A stretch of DNA of 64,000 nt from Sorex araneus (GCF_027595985.1 NC_073306.1:193829000-193892999), one strand, 5' to 3'; counted from the stretch's first letter, positions 46,601-58,707 are shown. Translations and numbers: made by a program. Notes: generated by a model from the sequence alone, not told the origin.

Positions 46601-49600
46601 TTTTTCACATTTAAAATTCTTTTATTTTAATTTTTTAATTAGTGAATCACCGTGAGGATACAGTTACAGATTTACACATTTTAATGCTTCTGTTTCCATC
46701 ATACAATGCTCGAGAACCCATCCCTCCGCCAGTGCCCATTCTCCAACACCAATGAACCCAGTATCCTTCCCACCCCCAATCCCATCTCCAACACCAATCC
46801 CGCCTCTGTGGCAGAGCATTCCCATTTGTTCTCTCTCTTCTTTTGGGTGTTGTGGTTTGCAACAGGAGTATTGGGTGGCCATCGTGTTCAATCTATAGTC
46901 TACTTTCACTACGCATCTCCTTCCAGAGCGGGTTCTCCAAACACATTTCACTTGGTGTTCCCTTCTCTCTCTGTACTGCCTTTTCCCCGTACATGTGGGG
47001 CCGGCTTCTAAGCCATGGAGCCAATTTCCTGGTACTTAATTCTACAATTCTTGAATGTTAGTCTCTTTCTCCGTTATTTTATATTCCACAGATGAGCGCA
47101 ATCTTTCTATGTCTGAATATCTCTTTCTGACTCATTTCACTTAGCATAATACCTTCCAAGTTGATCCACTTATATGCAAAGTTCATAACTTTATTTTTTC
47201 TAAGAGCTTCACAGTATTCCATTGTATAGATGTATAAAAGTTTCTTTAACCAGTCATCTGTTCTCAGGCACTTGGGTTTTTTCCAGATTCTGGCTATTGT
47301 AAATGGTGCTACAATGAACATATAAGGGAAGATGTTATTTCAACTATACTTTTCAGCTCTCCGGGGTATATTCCTAGAAGTGGCATTGATGGGTCAAGTG
47401 GGAGCTCAATATCTAATTTATTGAGAAGCGTTCATATTGTTTTCCAAAAGGGCTGAACCAGTTGGCATTTCCAGCAGCAGTGTAGGAGGGTCCCTTTCTC
47501 CCCACATCCTCTCCAACAGCGGTTGCTTTTGTTCTTTTGGATGTGTGCCAGTCTCTGTGGAGTGAGGTGTATCTCATAGTTGTTTTTATCTGCATCTCCC
47601 TGATGATTAGTGATGAAGAGCATTTTTTCATGTGCCCTTTGGCCATTTGTATCTCTTCCTTGGGAAAGTTTCTGTTCATTTAATCGCCCCATATTCTGAT
47701 GGGGTTGGATGTTTTCTTTTTGCAGATTCCAATCAGTGCCTTAAATACCCTTGATATAACCCCTTATCTGATGGGTATTTGGTGAATATCCTTTCCCATT
47801 CTGTAGACTGTCTTTGTATTCTGGTCATTGTATCTTTTGTGGAACAAAAGCTTCTTAGTTTAATATAGTCCCATTTCTTGATCTCTGTTTTTGTTTGGTT
47901 AATCGTTTTTGTGTCATTTTTGAAGATACCTTTAGATTCTACATCGTGGAGGGTTTTGCCAACTTTGTCATCAATGTAAATTATGGATTCTGGTCTGATG
48001 TTGAAGTCTTTAAGCCATTTTGATCTGACTTTTGTGCATGGTGTTAGGTCGTGGTCTAAGACCATTCTTTTGCATGTGATTGTCCAGTTATGCTAGTACC
48101 ATTTTGTAGAGGTCCTTTACTTCCTTAGTTTAGCTGATTCTGAGGTACTTGATTTTCTGGGACATGATTATTAACATGATTGCTTTTTTCATATCCCTTT
48201 CCTCTGAATCATTGTTTGCATATAGGAAAGCCATAGACTTTTGGGTACTAATTTTATAGACTGTTACTTTATTGTACAAGTCTATTGCTTCTAAGAGTTT
48301 CTGGGTAGAGAATTTAGACTTCTCGAGATATAGTATCATATCGTCTGCAATTCGTGAGAGTTTGATTTCTTCCATTCCTATCTGGATGCCCTTAATACCT
48401 TTTTCTTGCATAACTGCTATTGAAAATACTTCCAGTACTATATTGAACAGAAGTGGTGAGAGTGGGCATCCTTGTCTTGTCACTGATCTTAGAGGAAAGG
48501 CCCTTAATTTTTCCCCATTGAGGATAATGCTTGCCATAGGTTTGTGGTAGATGGGTTTGACAATCTTGAGGAAAGTTCCTCCAAAACCCATTTTGGTGAG
48601 AGTTTTCATCATGAACGGGTGTTGGATTTTGTCACATTCTTTCTCTGTATCTATCAGTATGATCATACTCTTTTTATCTTTATTTTTGTTGACATGATTG
48701 ATTATGTTGATTGATATCTGAATATTTACACCATCCTTGCATCCTAGGTTTAATCCCACTTGGTCATGGTGTATGATCCTTTGATGTGTTCTTTCATTCT
48801 ATTTCATAATATTTTGTTGAGGATCTTCGCATTGGTGTTCATCAGGAGTTGGTCTATAATTTTCTCTGTCAGTGGTATCTTTGTTTACTTTTGGTATTTG
48901 GGAGATATCTGCCTCATAGAAACTGTTTGGGAGAGTTCCTGTTTCTTCAATTTCCTGAAAAAGCTTGACGAGAACTGGCAATAGTCCTCTTTAAATGTTT
49001 GGAAGAATTCCCCAATGAATCCATCTGAACCTAGGCTTTTGTTTTGGGGAAGAATTTGATTACTGTTTAAATTTTTTTTTTATATTTGTGGGTCTATTCA
49101 TGTCTTCCAAGTCTTCTTGGTTCTATCTTGGGATATTGTAGGAATCAAAAAGTTTATCCATTTCTTTTAGGTTCTCTTGTTTGGTGGCATACAGACTTTC
49201 AAAGTAATCTCTGATGATTTTTTGAATTTCATTGGTTTCTGTTGTGATATCCCCCGTTTCATTTCTGATTTGGTTTATTATAGCTTGCTCTCTCTCTCTC
49301 TCTCTTTCTTTGTAAGTCTTGCTAGAGGTTTATCAACCTTGTTTATTTTATCAAAGAACCAGCTCTTGGTTTCATTGACCTTTCATATTGTTTTCTGGGA
49401 TTCCATGTTGTAAATTTCTGGTTTAAGTTTTATTATTTATTTCCTTCAGTCTGGTTTTGGTTCTTTTGCTGGTCCTTTTCTAAGATCTTAAGCTGTGAAG
49501 TCAAGCTATCTATGTAGGCCCTTTCTTCTTTCCTGAAGAATGCCTGCAAGGCTATTAATTTTCCCCTTAACAGGGCTTTGACTATATCCCATAGGTTCTG

Positions 49601-52600
49601 GTAGCTTATGTCTTCCTTCTCATTTCAACTGTGATTTTTTTCATTCAGGTTACTTCCCTGTGCTTCTGGTACTCCATTGATTCTTATGTTGTTCCTCGTG
49701 AAATCATCCCCTAGGATCCTAGTTCACTCTAGAGCCATTTTGAGGTCTTTTGCTACTGTTTGTTGTATCCTGTAAGCTGTCTGCAGCTCATCTTCAAGCT
49801 CACTGATTCTGTCTTCTGTTGTAGCCATTCTAATATTGAGGGCACCAACTGAGATTTTTAATCATCTACTGATTCCTTCATGTGTGTCTCTTTTGTTCTT
49901 AGCTTTGAAATTTCTGCTCTCATTTCTTCTTGAATTTTCTTGGTGGACCATTCTCTTACCCAGACCAGTCCAGTAACCTCCCACCCTCCAGACTCCCGCC
50001 TTGGCTGACAGCATGAGATTTTTAATTCATCTACTGATTCCTTTATTTGTGTCTCTTTTATTCTTAGCTTTGAAATTTCTGCTCTCATTTCTTCTTGAAT
50101 TTTCTTGGTGGACCATTCCATTGTTTTATTCATATTCTCTAATTGATTGGATGTCTGTTCCATGGTTGCTTTTCAGTACGTAGACTATCTTCAAGATTTT
50201 CTCTTTAATTTTTTTATCAAAGAGGTCTTATATGTGGATAACCCCTGTTGAGGCTTCTGAAATTTTTTCTTTTTCCTCTCTTCATGGTGGGTATTTTCAC
50301 TGTTTCTTCATATTGTTATGAAACTATAAAGTTTGAGCCTCCTAGTTGTCTATCCCTATACCCTCTTGCTGCAGGGGGGATTCTGAATGATCTAAGTTGA
50401 TGATGGTAGCCATTTTTCCCTTACTTGCCCTTGACCTGCCCTTTCCACGTCCCAGCCTGCTTCTCTGACTCAGACCACCCCAATCACCTCCCACCCTCCG
50501 GACTCCCGCCTTGGCTGACAGCATGCCGACCCCAAGCACTGCAGCAGTTTTTTCTTCAAGCCCAGGTGTGTGACGTCCCTAAACCCGCCCTTCTGGAGTC
50601 CCAGCCTGCTTCTTGGACACAGCTATTGTAAGGCAAGGGGCATGGCCTAATATTCAGGGGACATGGCCTAAGCAAAGTGGGTGTGGCTTATTTTGGGCAG
50701 GCGGCCGCACTTATTTTCTCAGTACCAAGCAATCTGTTGTTACGTTAGTCCTCATCTAAGTACTAGAAGCACATCTGAGAGGAAGGACATGTTCTAGAAG
50801 GGGAAAAACAAAAAAGTAACTACCATTGAACAAACTCATCCAGATTCCTTTTTCACAACAATAGGGAACAGGGATACTGAACTTGAAGGTCCCTTTTCCA
50901 TACCACCACAACAACATGACAAAACAGTGCAAATCCCCACCACAAAGAGAGGACAATTAAAGGAATCCAGAAGCCTTAATAGGCATTTCCTACAAACTTG
51001 AGCTCTGCTAAAAAGTATTCAGAGTTGAAATGCTGAAGATGTTCAATGAGCTCAACATAAAGATTGAAAAGGTATCCATGAAATTAAAGGAGGACCTGAC
51101 AGACACAATACAACAGATAGCCAAGAAAATATGGAAAGAAGTGAGAGCAGAAATTAAAAAAAGCTAAAAAGGAAATGTCACAAATGAAGGATTTGATAGA
51201 TAAAATAAAATAATATTGTCCTCAAAAATAGAATGACTACAGTGGAAGGCTGAATCAGTGAGCTTGAAGATGAGCTGCAGGAAGCCTACAGGCAACAAAA
51301 AACAATGGGAAGAGACCTCAAAATAGCTCTAGGATGAATCAGAGTCCTAGAAGATGATCTCAAGAGGAAGAACATTAGAATCATTGGTGTACTAGAAGGA
51401 CAGGGAAGCAATCCCAATGAAAAATCCACAGTCAAAAAATTATTGCTGAAAAGTTCCCAGAGGTAGAGAATGTGCTCATACAGATTCAAGGAGCCTGAAG
51501 GGTGCCAGCTAAAAGAGACACTAACAGAAAAACTCCAAGACATATTATAGTCAGAATGATGGACATGATGGATAGAGAAACAATACAGCATGCAACAAGG
51601 TCAAAGAAGGAAATCACATACAAAGGAGCACCTCTTAGATTCACAGCAACCTGTCAGAGGAAACCCTCCAAGCCTGAAGGCAGTGGTTGGATATAAAAAA
51701 CTCAATGAAAGGAGTGCTTCACCAAGGATATTTTATCCGGCTAAACTCTCACTTAAACTCAAAGGAACCATACACTATTTCACAGATAAACAACAGCTCA
51801 GGAAATTTATAGACTTAAAACCAAACCTAAAAGAAGGACTAAAGGGGCTATTGTAAGTCAAGAAAATCCCCTACAAACATAACAAACTTTTACAGAAAGA
51901 TGGCACCGAATCCCATAATAATAATTTCTCTCAAGGTCAATGGTCTAAATTCACCAATTAAGAGACACAGAGTGGTAAAATGGATTCAGAGATTGAACCC
52001 AACATTCTGCTGTCTGAAAGAAACACATCTGAATAGCCAGAACAAACACAGGCTCAAAGTCAAAGGATGGAGCCCACATCCCAAAAAACAAAAGCAACCA
52101 GTGTTGGTGTGGATGTGGGGAGAAAGAGACTCTCCTTCATTGCTGGGGGGAATGCCGACTGGTCCAGCCATTTTGGAAAACAGTATGGACAATTCTCAAA
52201 AAATTAGAAATTGAGCTTCCATTTGACCCAGCAATACCACTCCTGGGAATATATCCCGGAGAGGCAAAAAGGTATAGTGGAGATGATATCTGCATTTCTA
52301 TGTTCATTGCAGCACTGTTTACAATAACCACAATCTGGAAAAAAACAGAGTGCCCAAAAAACAGATGACTGGTTAAATAAACTCTGGTTAAAGAAACTGA
52401 TTAAAGGAACATCTACACAATAGAATACTATGTAGCTGTCAGAAAACATCAAGTCATGAAATTTTCATATAAATGGATCAACATGGAAAGTATCATGGTG
52501 AGTAAAATGAGTCTGAAAGAAAGAGACAGACATAGAATGATTGCACTCATATGTGGAATATAAAGTAGCTGAGAGGCACAAGCTTGCAATGATGCAATTT

Positions 52601-52621
52601 CTGGCAGATATTTCTCTGGAC

Positions 52622-52656
<35 letters not shown>

Positions 52657-55600
52657 GCTTTTTGATTACCGTTGACATTTTTCAATGGCCAGTTAAAAAT
52701 TTATTGAAGGTGAACCAATGACATGCCTCAGGCTCTTGCCAGAATGTCTGGTACAGGTAAAGTGCAGCCTCTATGCAACACACATTTTTCTATGTGTTAA
52801 TTTTATAGTCAATTATGACCAGAATTCTATTCTACAAGATATCTATTGCCTGTAGACAGGTAGCACCCATCTTCTGCTGCATAAATGTATTTTGGTTAAT
52901 AATAAGATTTAAGCAATTTCCTAGCCCTAAAGTAGCCCAGACATATGAAGACCAGATCCTTTAAAATACAAATGTTGAAATTTTGCAGAGAAAAAACTGA
53001 GATGCCATCCATATACATAAATCCAAGGCCTTATCCTGAGAAGGGCAGACTCCTCAGCAAAGGAGAAACTGCTAAAGAATCCATGAGATTATGAAGAGAC
53101 CATATGAAAATGTATGATGTTATGAAAAGACAAACAGTGCAAGGCATAGGGTTCTGAAGAGACCATCAACAGTGCATGGGATGAGATTACTTCCTCTGCT
53201 CCCGACTTTACCCATTCACTGGAAACACTGTGGAACTGTAGGACTGTCATCCCGTTGTTCATCAATTTGCCTGAGCGTGCACCAGTAACGTCTCCATTGC
53301 GAGACTTGTTGTTACTGTTTTTGGCATATAGAATTTTGCCAAATTATCCCAGATAATTGGGATAGAATTATCCCAGATACATCATGGGTAGCTTGCCAGG
53401 CTCTGTTGTATGCGTGAGATACTCTTGGTAGCTTACCGAAGTCTCTGAGAGGGATGGAGGAATTGATCCTGGGTCGGCCACATGTAAAACAAACGCCCTA
53501 CCTGCTGTGCTACCTTTCCATCCTCGCTAGCAACAAAACACTGAAAATTGCTGCAGATTTATCTGGCAATACAGCATTGAAAATTGCTACACATTTATTG
53601 TAAGACAGAACACTCCTGGTCTAAGTAAACTGTACTCTAAAGTGATTTTTTAAAAATTTTATTTTATTATATTGAATCACCATGAAAAAAGAATACTAAG
53701 CTTTCAGGTTTAAGTCTCAGTAATACAATGATTAAAACCCCATCCCTTCACCTGTGCATATGTTCCACTACCAAGAACCCCAATATACCCCCTCCCACCC
53801 ACCAGTCCCCACCTCAGTAGCTAGTGATCTTCATTTTATTCTCTATACTTTGAATACATTCAATATTTCAATAGAGAACTCATGATTATTGTTTGGAACT
53901 TTACCCCAACAATCAGGCCTGCTGAAAAGGCATCATTGAACAATTTCTTTTCATTGCTGAGAATGAAGATTCTATGAGCTGTCGTGGCCGTGCAGTTTCT
54001 GATATTTTAGTTCAGTTCACAGTCTAGATGCATGTCTGTAAGTAGCAGCTCTGGGTGTCAAAATGGGTTTCAAGACCTCTTGGATCATAGTCTTTAGGAG
54101 CAGAGGGTCTGTTTTTGAGCAGCTGCTCTGAATCTTATCTGGGCGAGGGTGTGCAGTACCGCCCCCTTCCCATGATCGCCTATGAGCCACAACATTGCAA
54201 AGTTCCTACCTCTGGGTGGAAGTCTCTAAAGGGATTTCTAATGTCTATTTAATGTCTAAATGTAGGGGTTATCTGTCACTGTCACTGTTATCCCGTTGCT
54301 CATCGATTCGCTCAAGCAGACACCAGTAAGGTCTCCATTGAGAGACGTTGTTACTGTTTTTGGCATATCGAATATGCCATGGGTAGCTTGCCAGGCTCTG
54401 TCGTGTGGGCAAGATACTCACGGTAGATTGACGGCTACCTTGGAGGGCAGAGAACCTGAACTTGTGTCGGCTGCATGCAAGGCGAAAGCCCTACCTGCTG
54501 CGCTGTTGCTCCAGCCCTAGCAAATAAATTGAGATGACTGCAAATAACTTTAAAGTTATTTTAGCTTGTTAGTATCTGTTTTATCTAGGTAGATTGCAAA
54601 ACTAGAAATCTACAAAGTGAAGTCAAATAAAACAACAGGACCAGGCTTACCTTGGGCAGGGGCTTGGCAGGCTTGCAGTGCAGTCCTCCAACAAACTCAA
54701 AATTTGGTAAGATTGGGTGAGGAAACTGAAAATCCCAGTATGTTCTAATGAGCCAGAAGTCGGCTTTGCTCATCAGATTAGATACTGAAGTGGGTTTTCC
54801 TGAGAGAGAAAAAATGGGGCAAAAAAAAAGACAAAAAAGAATGAGAGTTTGGAAAGTGAATATTCCAGGGAAATTTCCGTATGGAACTTGGAACGATGTA
54901 ACATACTCTCCATTTAATTCTACAGTTTCAATTCTATCATCTGTGATAAAAAATATACCTAAGACACTGCTCTAATATGCTTTTATAATTTGTATGTGGT
55001 TCATGTATATTTAAGCAAGCTTAAATTGAAAAAAGCAAGCTCCCGGAGGAGAGCTACACAGAGAATCTCTTGTCCTCCAAGCCGCACACTCCCCGGAGGG
55101 AATGGGCTCCATCTTCCCGCCCCGCACTGAGCAGAGTTCCCAGTAGACAAAGACCTCAGGATCTTAGCCACAGCCATGCTCAAGGCCCTTCTCCACACAT
55201 TTGGATGAGTTTCACGCATGAAGGTACTGGCAGAGGAACCTAGGTGTTGTGGACCTGGGGCTGAGACCTCCAAGTCTGCTTGGATCAGGACTGGGCTTTT
55301 TCCTTCCTGATTTTCCATTTTGTAGTGTCACACCCAGGGACTGCCCCTGGCGTTGTGTAATCTCATCAACAGCCAACATCCAGAGACTTAAAGCAAGCTC
55401 CGGGAAGCTTATAACCTACTTAAACTTACTTCTCCCTCTGGGAGAAACTGACAAACTTCAGAGAATTTTTGCCCACATGGGAGAGACTCACAAGCTCCCC
55501 ATGCCGTATTCACATGTAAAAAACAGTAACAATCTGGGTCTCATTCCCCTGACCCTGAAAAAGCCTCTAATATGGCATCATTGGGAAGGACGAGTAGAGA

Positions 55601-58600
55601 GAGGCTTCTAAAATCTCAGGGCTAAGACGAATGGAGACATTACTGAGATCGCTCGAGAAATATGACGATCAAGGGGATGATGATGATCATCATCATGTAT
55701 ATTTACCTTCAGTAAAGTAGAAAAAACTTGTGAAAATTAGTAAATGAATAATGAATTTAAACTTTTAATGACTCGGGTTAGAGAGATGTACAGCATACAG
55801 AGTGTAGGCCACTTGTAGGCCTTTTATATAACTTTACTGAGTGATCCACATCTCTACGTATGGTCCTTTGTGTACTTCCTGTGCCTGGAACCAGGAATAA
55901 TCCCTGAGCACAGCTGGGTGTGACTCCCAAACAAACAGAAGCACCTGAAATGTTTATGACTAGAAAGAATCCACTCCTACACATGTAAATCAGCAAAGCA
56001 GAGGATCTAACATACCTTCTATCTTCTAGATGAAGTTATGATGTCTATACCTCTGGCAGAACTGAGAGAGATTCCTAAGAGACATTGGTCTCTCCATAAA
56101 GGTGATCTCCAGTCTACACTCTTCTCTATTTCTTAATAAACAATTTTGTTATGGAGTAATTATTTGTATGTCAGACTATTTGGGTGGAGTGATAGCAAAG
56201 CTGGTATGGCGTTTGCCTTGCATGCCACCAACCCGGGTTCAATTCCTTCGTACCTCTCGGAGAGCGCAGCAAACTACCAAGAGTATCCCTGCCCACACAG
56301 CAGAGCCTGGGAAGCTACCCATGGCGTATTCAATATGCCAAAAACAGTAACAATAAGACCCATGATGGAGACGTTACTGGTACCTGCTCGAGCAAAATCA
56401 ATGAACAACAAAAGGACAGTGCTACAGCGCTATCAGTCTGTTTAACACTCTCATCTCTAATAAATTCACATGATTATATTATTCACAATCATGAATTATT
56501 GTTCAAAATAAACTGTAGGAATTAAAACACGTATTTGTATATTCTGAAAGTTGTGCAGCATAGATGTAACAGTCATTAATTTATTGATGTTCCACTCAGT
56601 TGTAAATAGGAATGCCTTCCCACAGGTGCTTCTGGATCTCGACCAGTTAACAAGATATTTCCTTAGCCCTAGAATTTTCAAGTAAATTAGAGATTATTTT
56701 TATTTGAGTTTATGAGAAAATTATTTATATTTACTACCAAATGGGTTCATGTTAAAATCATCATATTATTTTTATGTTAAATATAGTGCCAACATATTGG
56801 AAAGATTTACAAAATATAGGCAGCTATCAGTGGCCACCCTTAACTTTGATTCTTTCTTCAGTGAATATCATTTTAAAAGAATATAGATGAATTTTTTGTA
56901 TCATCTTTTTTCAAAAAGATTTTATACTTGAAAGAGATGATTTGTAGTCACATAGTAGTGAGAGACTGTGTAATTATTAGAAGGTAAAGTTGTTGGTACT
57001 GACTGAAATAAAGTCAGTCCTCAAAATGAATGGTGTCTTCAGGTAAACAGGCTAAATAGTTTAAACTCTACATAAGGAATCCAAAGAGAAATAATGTTGT
57101 CAATGTTTAAGTAGAGCTGTAATAAAATTGTATAACTCTCCAATAGTTATATCCACCTTGAACAAGATATTACATTTCTAATGTTTGCTTTTTAAAATAA
57201 AAGAGACTAGCAAAATGAAGATGCAGTATAAATAAGTATAATAAAGAAAAAACTTAGAATAGTAAAATTAATTATATAATAATCATGACATTGCGGAGCC
57301 TGGCAAATTCCCTGTGGGATATTCGATATGCCAAACACAGTAACAAGAAGTCTCACAATGGAGACATTACTGGTGCCTGCTCAAGCAAATCGATGAACAA
57401 CGGACAACAGTGCCACAGACAGTGTGACAGTGCCATAGATTATGGGCTGGAGCAATAGCACAGCGGGTAGGGCATTTGCCTTGAACAAGAACTACCTAGG
57501 TTTGATTCCTCTATCCCTTCGGAGAGCCCAGAAAACTACCAAGAGTATCCCACCTGCACGGCAGAGCCTGGCAAGCTACTGTGGTGTATTCGATATATCA
57601 AAAACAGTAAAAACAAGTCTCACACTGGAGATGTTACTGGTGTCCACTTGAGCAAATCGATGAACAAAAGGACAACAGTGCTACAGTGCTATTTAATAAA
57701 CTTGTCATAAATTGTCAAAAACTACACCATTACATTAGAGGGAACTCTAATGTAGAAATGGATGTTGAATAATACAAATGAGTCAGTTTAGGTTCATCAG
57801 TTTTAACAATTCACTGTTTCAAGGGATTAGAGAGATAGTACACTGGGTAAAGTGGAAAATTTACTCATCAAAGTATTAGGACATTTAAGACATCTTATTA
57901 CCAACATTACTTACCTAGTACTTCACTATAAAACTCATCCCATTGCTTGTCACATACTGTCTCGTACCAAAAGTCAAAATAAAGCACATGAATCATATTT
58001 TTAACCCTTTCCATGAATGTCATTTGGTCACTTAATTCAGACAGAACAACAGGAACATAGGATGGTGGGAGGGGAAGTCCTCCACTATACTTTTCAAGTC
58101 CAGATCCGGGAGAGAAGCGGAGACTGTACACTAAAGGGATTTCAAGTATTTCAGCCAGAAGCTCACCACAGGGTACAATAGCATCTGCAAAGACGACATC
58201 AAACCTTGTTTCTTGTAATTTTTTCATTAACTTCTTGTTCAGAACTAGATCTTTACAAAGATTCCTAAATGCAGTATAAGATTCACAACTAATATCTTGC
58301 AGTTTTGAATAATAAGACCAAAATGAATTTTTTGGCATTTTGTATATCCATTCCTCAAGGAGTCTTTGGAGAGTGGCTTCCATATGACCTTCAGCACATT
58401 GTGTTGGGTAAACTTCAAAATTAAAAGAAGCTGGTTTTGTGGGGTCAACAAGAATAGAAGCTTTTGATGTAAGAACAGTTACTTCATGACCTCTCTTCAC
58501 AAGCTCATCCAGGATTGTCTTTATGTTGATCCAATGGCTGTATTCCATGGGCCACACCAACACCTTTCCACAACTCCCACAACTGAAGTAACAACCCAGC

Positions 58601-58638
58601 TCTAGCAGGAGCAGAAGTGAAATCCATTTAGCAGACAT
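37391..58638 (-). CDS. UGT2B: UDP-glucuronosyltransferase 2B, six exons, intact
   Basis: The enzyme transfers glucuronic acid from UDP-glucuronate to small lipophilic acceptors such as steroids, bile acids and xenobiotics at the lumenal face of the ER. Coding exons on the minus strand are 58,638-57,915, 54,799-54,651, 43,204-43,073, 40,721-40,634, 39,308-39,089 and 37,670-37,391. All phases join without a stop, giving 530 residues; human UGT2Bs have about 529. Visible hallmarks are a signal peptide, catalytic His35 in EYSHW, FADAI near the expected catalytic Asp, [15 protein letters not shown] and [11 protein letters not shown] of the sugar-nucleotide signature, a C-terminal membrane span and the ER-retrieval tail KEKRH. 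Which UGT2B subtype it is cannot be told from sequence alone. Large introns are filled with SINEs and an L1 pair. Confidence 0.95.
37990..38085 (-). other. Relic copy of the exon 6 3'-UTR inside intron 5
   Basis: TTTTGTCACCAGTGAAAA followed by CCT.CACCC...TTTCT.TGAAA.AAA matches 37,296-37,345, just downstream of the UGT2B stop. About 50 bp are alignable. It may be a small internal duplication or the end of an older dead exon 6. Confidence 0.45.
38107..38278 (-). mobile_element. Poly-A-type SINE (antisense, diverged)
   Basis: T/G-rich start, then CACACCCAGTGATGCTTAAGC, and TACTGTACTATCTCTTAGGCC as the head complement. In UGT2B intron 5. Confidence 0.8.
38694..38796 (+). mobile_element. 5'-truncated SINE with RTE-like tail
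   Basis: CTATGCCAAAAACAGTAAAATAAG, then ACGTTACTAGTGCCCGCTCAAGC, ending in a GACAGTGATACAGACAGTGATAC repeat tail. In UGT2B intron 5. Confidence 0.85.
39089..39308 (-). CDS. UGT2B: UGT2B exon 5
   Basis: 220 bp with the diagnostic UDP-glycosyltransferase signature ([15 protein letters not shown] ... [14 protein letters not shown]). It includes the DQ pair that binds the sugar. Donor GTGAGT, acceptor TTTTAG. Confidence 0.97.
39517..39663 (-). mobile_element. Poly-A-type SINE (antisense, diverged)
   Basis: TTTTTTTTCCACACGGGGTGG...GGGGCTTACTCCTGGC to TGCTGTGTTATTCTCCAGCTCC. In UGT2B intron 4. Confidence 0.75.
39664..40633. other. UGT2B intron 4 remainder
   Basis: No exon or RNA gene. A very old SINE-like stretch (about 40,165-40,330) can be suspected but not firmly placed. 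Confidence 0.4.
40634..40721 (-). CDS. UGT2B: UGT2B exon 4
   Basis: 88 bp coding [16 protein letters not shown] and [11 protein letters not shown]. The WxPQ element contacts the uracil of UDP-glucuronate. Donor GTAAGT (40,633-40,628), acceptor CACAG. Confidence 0.95.
41060..41205 (+). mobile_element. Old SINE 3' half
   Basis: CTGCTGGGGGTGATCCCTGAGAACAGAACTAGG...CCTGAGCATCACTGGTTGTGCCC matches the poly-A SINE tail module. In UGT2B intron 3. The following 41,206-42,110 shows nothing recognisable. Confidence 0.65.
42118..42295 (+). mobile_element. Poly-A-type SINE with (AAAT)n tail
   Basis: GCAGCTGGAATGATAGTACTTGCATGC head, B-box-like GTTCAATCC, CCTGAGCACCACTGGGTGTGGCCC, ending in an AATAAATA run. 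Confidence 0.85.
42447..42619 (-). mobile_element. Young poly-A-type SINE with 16-bp target-site duplication
   Basis: Antisense SINE with head complement CTACCTGCTGTACTATTGCTCCAGCCC, flanked by TGTAATGCTGATTCTT at 42,431-42,446 and 42,620-42,635. In UGT2B intron 3. Confidence 0.93.
43073..43204 (-). CDS. UGT2B: UGT2B exon 3
   Basis: 132 bp (44 codons), starting [17 protein letters not shown] and including [16 protein letters not shown], the start of the UDP-sugar-binding domain. The acceptor is TTACAG. The donor reads GTTAGG, which departs from GTRAGT at +3 and +6, the weakest splice site of the gene. Confidence 0.93.
43430..44110 (-). mobile_element. Old eutherian L1 3' end (antisense)
   Basis: The plus strand carries the widely conserved L1 complement: GTCATCAGTTTTTGTTCTTTCTCTG ... 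TTAACATAACCCTCTCTAGCTCCATC ... GTCCATTCATCCTTCAATGG. In UGT2B intron 2. Confidence 0.8.
44111..45556. other. UGT2B intron 2, AT-rich, no recognised feature
   Basis: Only short AT-rich repeats such as the duplicated GTTATAATGTAAATGTAAAGT near 45,133-45,176. The same applies to 45,760-46,615. Confidence 0.4.
45568..45745 (+). mobile_element. Poly-A-type SINE with clear tRNA-like head
   Basis: TGGCTGGAGCATAGCACAGGGATAGGGC (A box), GGGTTCGATTCC (B box), then CCTGAGCAT-type tail GTGAGCATTGCTGGGTGTGACC and an A-rich end. An AAGAAAAATCAC/AAGAAAAATTAC pair probably marks the target-site duplication. Confidence 0.92.
46620..50420 (-). mobile_element. Antisense L1 with internal deletions (right copy)
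   Basis: Paralogue of 433-4,060, here with its 3' end intact (plus strand TTAATTAGTGAATCACCGTGAGGATACAG near 46,637). It preserves the empty site (46,797-46,802) of the left copy's LTR. It is nearly the same in ORF2 gaps and in the ORF1 direct repeat (49,851 and 50,015). Confidence 0.88.
50421..52566 (+). mobile_element. Plus-strand ORF2-deleted L1 (right copy)
   Basis: Paralogue of 4,061-6,061, retaining GCGGCCGCACTTATTTTCTCAG in the 5' UTR (lost on the left) and the true L1 3' region down to about 52,566 (ATGATTGCACTCATATGTGGAATATAA). ORF1 is degenerate from about 50,916, and ORF2 starts near 51,900 and jumps to the C-terminal region near 52,085. Confidence 0.78.
52621..52656. repeat. (ATT)n microsatellite
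   Basis: About twelve ATT units. The left copy has a shorter, interrupted version at 6,757-6,775. Confidence 0.9.
53236..53525 (-). mobile_element. tRNA-derived SINE with RTE-like tail (right copy)
   Basis: Paralogue of 7,365-7,645, including the same AATTATCCCAGATAATTGGGATAG internal insertion. Confidence 0.75.
53640..54165 (-). mobile_element. Composite retroposon with L1-like 3' end (right copy)
   Basis: Paralogue of 7,763-8,290. Confidence 0.6.
54277..54518 (-). mobile_element. tRNA-derived SINE with RTE-like tail (right copy)
   Basis: Paralogue of 8,402-8,643, in UGT2B intron 2, about 130 bp downstream of exon 2. Confidence 0.85.
54651..54799 (-). CDS. UGT2B: UGT2B exon 2
   Basis: 149 bp, with acceptor AG at 54,801-54,800 and donor GTAAGC at 54,650-54,645. 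It codes the [17 protein letters not shown] and [15 protein letters not shown] segment joining the two Rossmann-like domains, and ends on a codon boundary. Confidence 0.95.
55770..55936 (+). mobile_element. Diverged poly-A-type SINE (right copy)
   Basis: Paralogue of 9,885-10,050, in UGT2B intron 1. Confidence 0.65.
56174..56440 (+). mobile_element. tRNA-derived SINE with RTE-like tail (right copy)
   Basis: Paralogue of 10,288-10,553; head GGAGTGATAGCAAAGC, tail GGAGACGTTACTGGTACCTGC. Confidence 0.9.
57293..57690 (+). mobile_element. Two adjacent SINEs with RTE-like tails (right copy)
   Basis: Paralogue of 11,408-11,805. The second head reads GGGCTGGAGCAATAGCACAGCGGGTAGGGC. Confidence 0.85.
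57915..58638 (-). CDS. UGT2B: UGT2B exon 1
   Basis: It codes the signal peptide ([15 protein letters not shown]) and the acceptor-binding N-terminal domain, ending at a GTAAGT donor (57,914-57,909). I chose the ATG at 58,638 over the in-frame ATG at 58,680. It matches family N-termini, puts the catalytic His at position 35, has a better context (A at -3), and the upstream ATG lies too close to the TATA-like sequence near 58,690. The frame is open, unlike the left paralogue. Confidence 0.95.
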
Positions 58639-58693
58639 TCTGGCAGAAACTGATATCAAACTTCCATTTTCTTTTGCCATCAGTTGTTTTTAT

Positions 58694-58707
58694 GTAAAAG
58701 ATTAATC
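58694..58707 (-). promoter_or_regulatory. HNF1-like site and TATA-like sequence of the intact UGT2B gene
   Basis: The minus strand reads GATTAATCTTTTAC, one base weaker than the left copy's GGTTAATCTTTTAC against the HNF1 consensus. ACATAAAAAC follows at about 58,693-58,684. This fits a start site near 58,660, just upstream of the chosen ATG. Motif-based only. Confidence 0.45.

Noticed and set aside
58639-58680. Upstream in-frame ATG of UGT2B exon 1 (14 extra residues)
   Set aside because: The extra residues precede a standard signal peptide, the start context is weaker, and it lies within ~10 bases of the TATA-like sequence, so it is probably not transcribed.
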